DNA of 5,735 bases, taken from Polynucleobacter sp. Its GTDB lineage: Bacteria; Pseudomonadota; Gammaproteobacteria; Burkholderiales; Burkholderiaceae. The stretch lies in NCBI GenBank assembly GCA_020059445.1, contig JAGVCB010000147.1, positions 1 to 5,735 of the forward strand, read 5' to 3'. Position 1 is the first letter of the stretch, and each line of letters begins with the position of its first letter. The notes under the pieces are model-generated. The model ran no database searches and was not told the DNA's origin. It saw only the letters and a list, made by a program, of their open reading frames with translations. The position numbers and the translations under genes are program-made. Below are positions 1-5,735 of this stretch, piece by piece.

Positions 1-396
1 GCTCATCAAAGGATAAGGCGGCTTAGGATTATTCAGGCCTGCAGCAAATGGATTGGGCATGGTGACTGGGGCAGCTCCAGCCTCATGTCTCTCTGATTGT
101 TTTTTCTCTGATTGTCTTTTCTCTGACTGTCTTTTCTCTGATTCCCCCACATCAGAATTTAGACTTTTTTCTGAGCTAATATCTTGGCTTTCTTGAGAGG
201 TGGAGGCTTTTGAAACGATATTGATGTTGTTTGAAGAGGAATGGTCAATGAGAGAAGCCATCATGATCTGAGCGCCATATTCACTGCGTGTATTAAAAGA
301 GAATAGTCCAAACAAAATGATCGCCACATGAACTACAGTGACCAGCAATGCAATGAATGTATGAGATTGATTGGCTTTAGTGAATATCAAAGACAT
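1..396 (-). CDS. tonB: TonB energy transducer, N-terminal part (3' end outside window)
   Basis: The visible 132 residues read as the N-terminal part of a TonB protein, the inner-membrane protein that passes proton-motive energy from ExbB/ExbD to outer-membrane receptors. A short cytoplasmic start (MSLIFTKANQ) is followed by one membrane segment at about residues 13-34. It contains His23, which probably matches the TM histidine (His20) of E. coli TonB. A polar periplasmic linker follows, with a SEKRQ-type pentapeptide repeat at residues 86-103. The reading ends at NPKPPYP (123-129), which is how the TonB C-terminal domain usually begins; that domain of some 80-90 residues is cut off by the window edge. 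The ATG at 396 lies 8 nt after the hmuV stop and lacks a good Shine-Dalgarno, suggesting coupling to hmuV. The linker is Ser/Glu/Lys rich instead of the usual Pro-rich type. Its place at the tail of a heme operon suggests a receptor-dedicated TonB. Assignment rests on architecture, since the diagnostic domain is not fully visible. Confidence 0.85.
   Translation of the reverse strand, partial: MSLIFTKANQSHTFIALLVTVVHVAIILFGLFSFNTRSEYGAQIMMASLIDHSSSNNINIVSKASTSQESQDISSEKSLNSDVGESEKRQSEKRQSEKKQSERHEAGAAPVTMPNPFAAGLNNPKPPYPLMS
91..143 (-). repeat. 15-bp tandem repeat in the tonB linker, about 3.5 copies
   Basis: Three full 15-bp units occur at 91-105, 106-120 and 121-135, and a partial unit at 136-143 (plus-strand start CTCTGATTGT). 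Units differ at one or two positions. The unit length is a multiple of three, so on the minus strand it encodes SEKRQ/SEKRQ/SEKKQ in frame, and copy-number change would lengthen or shorten the linker without a frameshift. Confidence 0.9.
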
Positions 397-404
397 GATC
401 TTGT

Positions 405-1229
405 TCAGTTTGCGTAAGTGCACCTTAGATTTACTGGGATCAACAGATCTTTTCTTCCTGGTCGAGTCAATCTTTCCAAATCAATCTCATACAAGCCCTC
501 CAGCTCTCTTTGAGGTGCGGGATGGGATGGCAGGTCTGCCATGATCTTGCCGTCTTTTATTAAGATCAGACGTTCAAAATGCTCAATGGCTTGTTGGATG
601 TCATGCAAGATAGCAACGAGGGCCAAAGATCGATCTTGGCAGAATTTCAAAATAGCCAACAGTAGTTCAATTTGTAATCCAGGATCCAAAGCTGCCAGCG
701 GCTCATCAATCAGTAGGATGCCGTCATGCTGATCCCATAATTGGGCAAATATTCTGGCTAAGTGCACTCTGGCTTTTTCTCCTCCAGAAAGTGTTTGATA
801 GGAGCGCTCCAAAAGATGTTCTGCTCGCGCAGCCCTTGCTGACTCTCTGATAATTTGAACCAGCTCAGGATCATGCTCCCTCGACACTCTTCCTAAACTG
901 ATGATCAGCTGAACGCTCAAATTAAATGCAGTCTCATGCTGTTGGGGTAAGAATGCTCTTTTATGAGATAGTTCTTGCACACTCATTTGTCTGATTGGTT
1001 TTGATAAAAACTCCATATATCCAAAATACTCATGTAATCCAGACATGATTTGCAATAAAGTTGATTTACCAGCGCCGCTTGGGCCCAATATCGCGATGCG
1101 CTCATTACTTTTGATATCAATTGAGAAGGGCCCCAACATATTTGTGCGATCTTGGGCATTGTTATTTTTTACCCTGACACTTTTTAAACTGACATCTTTT
1201 AAAGATAAAAGAATGTTTGTTTGGTGCAT
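405..1229 (-). CDS. hmuV: Heme ABC transporter ATP-binding protein HmuV
   Basis: This is a 274-residue cytoplasmic ABC ATPase that would drive heme import through HmuU. All core motifs are visible: Walker A GPSGAGKST (49-57), Q-loop in LPQQ (94-97), signature LSGGE (147-151), Walker B ILLIDEP (171-177), D-loop LAALD (178-182) and the switch histidine in LHD (His209). The motif set fits the FecE/BtuD/HmuV importer class, and the position directly after a FecCD permease gene supports heme specificity. The segment before Walker A is about a dozen residues longer than I expect for HmuV, with a polar insert around residues 20-31 (KNNNAQDRTN). The ATG at 1229 shares one base with the hmuU stop (TAATG) and is preceded by GAAGGGGG at 8-nt spacing, so this start is well supported. 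Function is inferred from family and context; the ATPase identity itself is secure. Confidence 0.95.
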   Translation of the reverse strand: MHQTNILLSLKDVSLKSVRVKNNNAQDRTNMLGPFSIDIKSNERIAILGPSGAGKSTLLQIMSGLHEYFGYMEFLSKPIRQMSVQELSHKRAFLPQQHETAFNLSVQLIISLGRVSREHDPELVQIIRESARAARAEHLLERSYQTLSGGEKARVHLARIFAQLWDQHDGILLIDEPLAALDPGLQIELLLAILKFCQDRSLALVAILHDIQQAIEHFERLILIKDGKIMADLPSHPAPQRELEGLYEIDLERLTRPGRKDLLIPVNLRCTYAN

Positions 1230-2239
1230 TAGATCAACCCCCTTCTTTGCTTTGCTAAAAGACTTAAGAAAAATGGCGCACCTAGCAGAGCTGTGAATAT
1301 CCCTACCGGTATTTCTGCAGGAATAGCCACCGTTCTGGCCAAGGTGTCTGCCAATAGCAGCAACAAACTACCGAGCAACATTGATAGTGGTAATACTTGG
1401 CGATGATCAGGCCCAATAATAGCCCTGGCTATGTGAGGTGCAATCAAGCTGATGAATCCAATCATCCCGCACCATGCCACTGCACAAGCACTCAAGATGG
1501 CTACCATCAGAATCATGTGATGACGTAATTGCTTTAGGTTGATGCCGACCTGAGCTGCCGCAGCCTCACCCAATGACAAAGCATTGATTTGTGGTGTTAA
1601 TCTTTGTGAGCTTAAAAATACAAGCACCAGCACTAATATCATCAATGACAGAATCATCCAATTAGCTCCTGCCAATGAGCCCATGGTCCAAAAAGACAGA
1701 TTTCTTAATTGTTCATCATTGGCAAGGTAAGTTGATAATCCGATAAACGCTGCAACCAAGGCATTGATAGCAATACCGGCGAGTAATAATCCCATCACCG
1801 ATCCTGGCGTTAACCACCTTGCAAGGCGATCTAATAGAAAGCAAATACCCAGAGCCCCGAAGAAGGCTGCACCAGGCAAGACCCAGACACGCAAATCCTC
1901 AGGGATTGCCCAAGCCCAACTACCAGAAAACACAATGACACCTGCTGCAGCTGCAGCAGCCCCACTGCTCACCCCCAATAAGCCAGGATCTGCCAATGGA
2001 TTACGAAATAATCCCTGTGTTAAGGCTCCTGCTAAACCAAGACTTGCGCCAACGGCAATCGCAAACAAAATTCTGGGTAAGCGTACTTGCCACAAAATAT
2101 AGTTCTCTACGAGCTCATCACGGGCCGATAAACTTTGTAGATAAGTGATTTCAACAGGCCCAAGGGTGCTAGCCAATAAAACCATAATGATCAGCACGAT
2201 CAGAGCAATGGCATGCATCAATGTAGTTTGATGGTTCAT
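1229..2239 (-). CDS. hmuU: Heme ABC transporter permease HmuU (FecCD family)
   Basis: The product is an inner-membrane permease of about 336 residues, a normal length for the FecCD/BtuC family, expected to form the heme channel as a dimer with two HmuV. It is very hydrophobic, with roughly nine or ten membrane segments. Family landmarks, numbered from an alternative GTG three bases upstream, are WQVRLPRILFA (51-61), GLAGALTQGLFRNPLADPGLLG (69-90 region), and the coupling-loop motif GFISLIAPHIAR (262-273) that contacts the ATPase. The C-terminus holds the usual ADTLAR...PAEIPVGIFTALLGAPFF pattern (298-324 region). Start choice: the ATG at 2239 shares one base with the hmuT stop (TGATG), while a GTG at 2242 would give a 4-nt GTGA overlap; ATG is preferred but both are plausible. 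No clear Shine-Dalgarno precedes either, so translation is probably coupled to hmuT. The heme substrate is inferred from the operon. Confidence 0.95.
   Translation of the reverse strand: MNHQTTLMHAIALIVLIIMVLLASTLGPVEITYLQSLSARDELVENYILWQVRLPRILFAIAVGASLGLAGALTQGLFRNPLADPGLLGVSSGAAAAAAGVIVFSGSWAWAIPEDLRVWVLPGAAFFGALGICFLLDRLARWLTPGSVMGLLLAGIAINALVAAFIGLSTYLANDEQLRNLSFWTMGSLAGANWMILSLMILVLVLVFLSSQRLTPQINALSLGEAAAAQVGINLKQLRHHMILMVAILSACAVAWCGMIGFISLIAPHIARAIIGPDHRQVLPLSMLLGSLLLLLADTLARTVAIPAEIPVGIFTALLGAPFFLSLLAKQRRGLI
1238..1245 (-). promoter_or_regulatory. Shine-Dalgarno of hmuV within the hmuU 3' end
   Basis: On the minus strand GAAGGGGG lies 8 nt before the hmuV ATG and encodes the last Arg-Gly codons of HmuU. 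It allows direct initiation at hmuV in addition to re-initiation after the overlapping hmuU stop. Confidence 0.65.
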
Positions 2240-3192
2240 CACTTGATGTTGTGGATTTCTTTAGCGAGTGAATAAAGCATGCTGGGCAAACGTGGGCCAA
2301 AGCCTAAAAGATGATTCGCCTCACGAGAATAAATCTGTCGATATCTGGCAGCCGGGGTTTGCATCACACCGGGAAGGCGCAAGATCTCCTTCATCCCACC
2401 TTGAGCTTGCAGACCTTGGTCTGTTAATAGAATGATGTCTGCTTGTGTGGCAATCACACTCTCAGGAGTGAGTGGCTTATAGCCATTGACTGTCTTGAAT
2501 GCATTATCAAGATGTAAATAGTTCATGATGGCATGAGCACTCGTGCCTTGACCTGCCACCATGATTTGATGTGGACTGTGCGCCATGATAAACATGGCTT
2601 TTAGTGTTTTGTTTGGTCTTTCGTTTTGCGTGAGATATTCATTTTTACCAATATTTGTGTGATTGATGTCTTGTTGGTATCGCTGCCACTCATGATTGAT
2701 TTCTTTGATTAGCTTCTCTGCTTGCCCTTCTGCCGCCAATAAGAAACCAATGGCCCTGATTCGGTCAATCAAGCCCTCATAACGATGGTCTGCCTTTAAT
2801 GTCTTGACTTGAACCCCTGCATGGCTGATTTGACGCAAAACTTGTGGAGGCCCTGCATCTTCGGTGACCAACAGGAGTTGTGGTCGCATACTCAATACAC
2901 CCTCCAAAGAGAGAGTTCTCGCATACCCCACATTGGGGAGTCTTTTTGTGGCCATGGGGAACGTAGATGTGGTGTCAATGGCGATCAAATGCTCTTGAAG
3001 ATTCAAGGCATAAATGATTTCCGTCAAAGATCCACCCACACAAACCAAACGCTTCAATGGAGTTTTACTTGGTTTGGCCCAACTTGATTTTGCAAATAGC
3101 CAACCACCGATAGCAGTCGCAGCCGCAACCTTGGCAACTGGAGCACATATATTTTGAAGTAGTTGTCGGCGACCAAGAATCATTGGATGCAT
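2239..3192 (-). CDS. hmuT: Periplasmic heme-binding protein HmuT
   Basis: This 317-residue substrate-binding protein would shuttle heme from the outer-membrane receptor to HmuUV. It has an N-terminal export signal (about 1-39): a GRRQLLQ motif at 7-13 resembling a twin-arginine signal, a weakly hydrophobic stretch (22-34), and a likely cleavage site after SSWA (36-39). The mature part begins RLVCVGGSLTEIIYAL (48-63), typical of the class III helical-backbone binding fold. The motif VGYARTLSLEGVLSMRP (88-104) is characteristic of HmuT/ShuT/PhuT; Tyr90 in it corresponds to the known tyrosine heme ligand of that family. MVAGQGTSAHAI (211-222) is the second lobe signature. A polar stretch at about 176-197 looks like a linker insertion. 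The ATG at 3192 overlaps hmuS by 13 nt and follows AAGGAGGAG; a second ATG at 3183 (Met4) gives an ATGA overlap and cannot be excluded. Family assignment is firm. Confidence 0.94.
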   Translation of the reverse strand: MHPMILGRRQLLQNICAPVAKVAAATAIGGWLFAKSSWAKPSKTPLKRLVCVGGSLTEIIYALNLQEHLIAIDTTSTFPMATKRLPNVGYARTLSLEGVLSMRPQLLLVTEDAGPPQVLRQISHAGVQVKTLKADHRYEGLIDRIRAIGFLLAAEGQAEKLIKEINHEWQRYQQDINHTNIGKNEYLTQNERPNKTLKAMFIMAHSPHQIMVAGQGTSAHAIMNYLHLDNAFKTVNGYKPLTPESVIATQADIILLTDQGLQAQGGMKEILRLPGVMQTPAARYRQIYSREANHLLGFGPRLPSMLYSLAKEIHNIK

Positions 3193-4259
3193 AGCTCCTC
3201 CTTATCCAGAAACTCTTGAATCATTTCACGCCAAGTACCTAACTCAGGATTACCAGGTTTTCTTTCGCCAAAAAACATGGCGATCGCTTGCCCTTTACCA
3301 TCAAATAATTCCAAGGAAGTGACAATGCCATCATCTGTGGGTTTTCTGACAACCCATGTGTCGTATATATTATCTTCACGCAAATGAAGATTGAAGCTTT
3401 TATCCAAGATATTGAGCCAGGGATCCATCATCACAACCCTTGATATGGGGCCCGTGTGTATTTGTATGACCCCTCGATTGGCCACAAACACCATGATGGG
3501 AATACGCCTAACGGCCACTTTTCGCAATAACTGCCTCGTGAACTGAAGCGGCACTCTTTGAGCATGGCCTTCAGGAGCAAAGCGCAAAGCTTGGATTCTG
3601 CTGAGCTTATATTGTTGGATCAAGTCATAGAACTGATGGGTGTCAGACATGCCTAACCAATCTTTCTGAAAGCCCAATAGATCAATATTGACATCAATCA
3701 CAGGATAATTTTTGAGTTGTGATGCTTGTATCTCAATCGTGGGGCTTTGATCCTTGGATTGGTATTTTTCTATGATGTTGTCATAGGCATAAATATTACT
3801 ATTCTCTGTGATGATGATCTTATGCAATGCATTTCCCTGATAATCAAAGAACTGCAGACTGCGTTGACAATCGAAGAGTTTATTTTCAATGACAGCAAAA
3901 CCATGAGCCCACTCTTTGTAGAAAATTCTCAAATCAATTTCCTTACCTAAGAGAAGGTCAAGGTTTTTACCGGTGGGTTGTGAGTACTGCCCCACCTTCT
4001 CGTGCACACAGAATTCATTTCTGGTGAGTGCCATGACCTCACCCAAAGTATGAATCTCAGCAATGATTGAGGCCCAATCAGAATCTAAGCGGACGGCCCT
4101 TAACTTGATGTCTTTGTTAGCAGGATCAATGCCTAAATGAGCCACCAACAATTCAGCCTCAGAGATGCCCATGGAATGAGCCACATCTCTGTGTCTTACT
4201 TTATTTTTGAAACGCTGATTGATAAACCCCTGCTGAATTTCTTGAATAGATAAAGTCAT
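3180..4259 (-). CDS. hmuS: Cytoplasmic heme-handling protein HmuS (HemS/ChuS family)
   Basis: The 359-residue protein, slightly longer than the roughly 340-350 typical of the family, matches HemS/HmuS/ChuS, soluble proteins that accept imported heme and either traffic or degrade it. It has the family's two-repeat layout: the first half carries NEFCVHEKVGQY (81-92) and the second half the conserved stretch VFVANRGVIQIHTGP (257-271), PWLNILDKSFNLHLRED (280-296), VVRKPTDDGIVTSLELFD (303-320) and FFGERKPGNPEL (329-340). SDTHQFYDLI (205-214) aligns with the region that holds the axial heme histidine of HemS/ChuS, making His208 the candidate ligand; that residue match is from memory of the family. 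No signal peptide is present, consistent with the cytoplasm. The ATG at 4259 has a weak GGAAA site close by and begins MTLSIQEIQQGF, a usual family start. The 3' end overlaps hmuT by 13 nt. Whether this member cleaves heme cannot be told from sequence. Confidence 0.95.
   Translation of the reverse strand: MTLSIQEIQQGFINQRFKNKVRHRDVAHSMGISEAELLVAHLGIDPANKDIKLRAVRLDSDWASIIAEIHTLGEVMALTRNEFCVHEKVGQYSQPTGKNLDLLLGKEIDLRIFYKEWAHGFAVIENKLFDCQRSLQFFDYQGNALHKIIITENSNIYAYDNIIEKYQSKDQSPTIEIQASQLKNYPVIDVNIDLLGFQKDWLGMSDTHQFYDLIQQYKLSRIQALRFAPEGHAQRVPLQFTRQLLRKVAVRRIPIMVFVANRGVIQIHTGPISRVVMMDPWLNILDKSFNLHLREDNIYDTWVVRKPTDDGIVTSLELFDGKGQAIAMFFGERKPGNPELGTWREMIQEFLDKEELCIQ
3195..3203 (-). promoter_or_regulatory. 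Strong Shine-Dalgarno of hmuT inside the hmuS 3' end
   Basis: AAGGAGGAG on the minus strand is the best ribosome-binding site in the window. The AAGGAGG core ends 4 nt before the ATG at 3192 and 13 nt before the ATG at 3183. The first spacing is slightly short and the second too long, which favours 3192. It supports high, partly independent translation of the binding protein. Confidence 0.75.
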
Positions 4260-4380
4260 ATATTTCCATGATTGAAATTACTGGCTGGCTAGATCTATCT
4301 TGAAAATCTTGGCTTGCTACGAATATTGGTTTTGTTATTACTGTTCGCTTTATTTTTTACTTTTTGTCTTTTATTGTTAT
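4260..4380 (-). other. Intergenic gap between the receptor gene and hmuS
   Basis: This 121-bp stretch is the only non-coding gap of any size in the window. Read on the minus strand, the part next to the receptor stop (4380 to about 4347) is strikingly A-rich and nearly free of C and T. The rest has an 8-bp palindrome TAGATCTA (4290-4297) and a weak GGAAA site just before hmuS. I find no GC-rich hairpin followed by a U run and no convincing -35/-10 pair, so co-transcription of receptor and hmuS is the simplest reading. Confidence 0.6.
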
Positions 4381-5735
4381 TTACATGAACTCATAGTTCA
4401 TGCTGACAAAGAAGTTTCTGCCTGGTGAGGTGTGATAGTCACTCACAGCAGTACTGCCAGTTTGAGTTAAACCTGATGATGAGATATTGGACCAATCAAT
4501 GTACTTTTTATCAAATAGATTATTAATGCCAGCGTAGAGATTCAGCTGTTTGTTAGCTTTGTATTGACCACGGGCACTGATGATGGTGTAGGAGCTTGGG
4601 GCATAGGTATTGGTCGTTGCACCAGCAATGTCCCCTTGTTTTTTTGCTCCCACGTATTTAATGGTGGTGGCCGCACCCCAAGCACCCTGGTGATAGTCCC
4701 CTGAGAGAATGATTCTTTCAGGTTGTACGGTGTTAATCGGTTGATCTACCCCCGCCAGGGTAGTTTCTGAACCACTGGATCGAACGTATCCAGCCTTGAA
4801 TAACCATTGAGGGTTATGACGGTACTCAAGTCGTAAATCCATCCCCTGAATACTGGCCTTGGGTGCATTTTGATATTGATAGCATTGCGCGAGTCCACAG
4901 GTGGTCATACCACTCGGGCTGGTGGTCGCATTGAAAGTGTACTGGCTGATGAAATCATCATAAGAGTTATCAAAATAGCTGACGGCATATTTCAACTTTT
5001 GTACAGATCCTTTGATACCCAACTCTTTGGCTAAAACTCTTTCTGGGTTGAGATTGGGGTTGGGTATGTAGGCATAGCCATGGGCTTGATTGGTGAACGA
5101 GGCAGATATTTCTTCTGCTGCCGGAGCTCTGAATCCTTTGCCAATGTTCATGAATGGCATGATTTCTGGCGCTTGAGTCCAAATAGCTCCCAATGATGGT
5201 GACCAGGCTTGATCATTTTTATGAATGGCTGATGAACTGATGCTCCAACGGTCAATGCGCATGGCAGGTATTAGATTGAGGTGGCCGATGCTCAAGTCAT
5301 CTTGCAAATACACACCCACCATGTCTTGCTTGGTTTTGGGTATATAGCTTTCTGGGGTGCTAACGTCACCACTTCTGTTGAGTTCTTGCTTGACCCAAGA
5401 TTCTGATAGATCCAGCCCATATTTGAACTGATGGGTGATGTTGGTTTCAGCGCTCTTGCCCGTAGAGATGCTTTTAGATCCCTGCAAGTTAAAGCCATAA
5501 GCATCATTGATTACTTTGTTATCGCGAGACCTGTTGTAGGTGCTCGGCAAATATCGACTGGTTTGAGATGTGCCTGTTTGCCACACAGATTGATGGGCAT
5601 TGGTTTTCTGATACCAAAGCTTGCTATCAATCACGTCTGCTAATGGATTAGCCAAATGATATTGATGATCGATGGACAATCTGCTTCTATCAATGTGATC
5701 TTGCCCCACATCACTATAGATACCCGCACCGATAC
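4381..5735 (-). CDS. hmuR: TonB-dependent heme/hemoglobin outer-membrane receptor, C-terminal part
   Basis: The frame is open to the window edge, so this is the C-terminal part of about 451 residues of a receptor whose full size is usually 650-750; the signal peptide, TonB box, plug and first strands lie beyond 5735. A GTG at 5709 is internal, because coding continues upstream of it as GAGIYSDVGQDH. Counting from that GTG, barrel-type alternating strands run throughout, VGVYLQDD (131-138) is typical of the family, and the heme-receptor box is complete: FRAP (193-196), His210 in QAHGY, and NPNLNPE (217-223). The last strands carry NLFDKKYIDW (397-406) and SPGRNFFVSMNYEFM (428-442). Family knowledge links the FRAP/NPNL box and its histidine to heme or hemoglobin use. 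The neighbours hmuSTUV support this strongly. Oddities are a Cys pair in TTCGLAQCY (269-277) and a Met after the usual terminal Phe. The symbol could equally be hemR or bhuR. Confidence 0.92.
   Translation of the reverse strand, partial: IGAGIYSDVGQDHIDRSRLSIDHQYHLANPLADVIDSKLWYQKTNAHQSVWQTGTSQTSRYLPSTYNRSRDNKVINDAYGFNLQGSKSISTGKSAETNITHQFKYGLDLSESWVKQELNRSGDVSTPESYIPKTKQDMVGVYLQDDLSIGHLNLIPAMRIDRWSISSSAIHKNDQAWSPSLGAIWTQAPEIMPFMNIGKGFRAPAAEEISASFTNQAHGYAYIPNPNLNPERVLAKELGIKGSVQKLKYAVSYFDNSYDDFISQYTFNATTSPSGMTTCGLAQCYQYQNAPKASIQGMDLRLEYRHNPQWLFKAGYVRSSGSETTLAGVDQPINTVQPERIILSGDYHQGAWGAATTIKYVGAKKQGDIAGATTNTYAPSSYTIISARGQYKANKQLNLYAGINNLFDKKYIDWSNISSSGLTQTGSTAVSDYHTSPGRNFFVSMNYEFM

Noticed and set aside
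1045..1296. 83-codon plus-strand frame spanning the hmuU-hmuV junction
   Set aside because: Antisense to the Walker A region and the permease end; composition follows the reverse complement of the real genes.
1942..1959. 18-bp perfect palindrome CTGCTGCAGCTGCAGCAG as an operator
   Set aside because: It is fully explained by a run of six alanine codons (GCT/GCA) inside hmuU and sits mid-gene.
1764..2102. 112-codon open frame on the plus strand
   Set aside because: It lies wholly antisense to conserved hmuU codons, and its Pro/Ala-rich translation resembles no protein family I know; it is a shadow of the permease.
3726..3950. 74-codon open frame on the plus strand opposite hmuS
   Set aside because: Antisense to a well-conserved family protein, no ribosome-binding site, no recognisable domain.
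4260..4380. Promoter, Fur box or intrinsic terminator between receptor and hmuS
   Set aside because: No GC-rich stem with a U tail, no 19-bp GATAATGATAATCATTATC-like dyad, and the best -35/-10 matches are poor; AT richness alone is not evidence.
5707..5709. GTG as the start of the receptor gene
   Set aside because: The frame stays open and protein-like to the window edge, and about a third of the receptor with the plug domain would be missing; the true start is outside.
1..5735. CRISPR arrays, tRNA/rRNA genes, insertion sequences or prophage parts
   Set aside because: The window is almost completely filled by six co-directional heme-transport genes; the only tandem repeat is the short coding one in tonB.

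Overview
The window is one face of a Gram-negative heme-uptake operon. All six genes lie on the minus strand, so transcription runs from high to low coordinates: TonB-dependent heme/hemoglobin receptor (5' end outside the window), hmuS, hmuT, hmuU, hmuV, then a tonB-type gene that runs off the low-coordinate edge. The outer-membrane receptor, the TonB inner-membrane anchor and the Tat/Sec-exported binding protein point to a proteobacterium. The receptor-S-T-U-V order resembles the bhuRSTUV type of betaproteobacteria and the hmuRSTUV type of other proteobacteria. By eye the base composition is moderate, without the strong GC bias of Bordetella or Burkholderia. A betaproteobacterium with a moderate-GC genome is a reasonable guess, but the sequence alone does not settle the taxon.

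Region by region: 5735-4381 encodes the C-terminal two thirds or so of the receptor barrel, including the FRAP...NPNL box typical of heme receptors. A 121-bp A-rich (minus strand) gap follows. From 4259 to 1 the five genes hmuS, hmuT, hmuU, hmuV and tonB are packed with overlaps of 1-13 nt and, at the last junction, an 8-nt gap. This layout suggests a single transcript with translational coupling.

Working model: the receptor takes heme or hemoglobin-derived heme across the outer membrane, powered by TonB (probably the operon's own TonB). HmuT captures heme in the periplasm, HmuU2V2 imports it with ATP, and HmuS receives it in the cytoplasm for trafficking or ring opening. The promoter and any Fur site should lie upstream of the receptor start, beyond position 5735.

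I do not see an undescribed system here. This is a recognisable heme-transport cassette. Its most interesting details are the tonB gene at its tail with a 15-bp tandem repeat coding a charged linker, a Tat-like signal on HmuT, ambiguous overlapping starts, and a receptor that ends in Phe-Met rather than Phe. No RNA genes, CRISPR arrays, insertion sequences or convincing terminators were seen.
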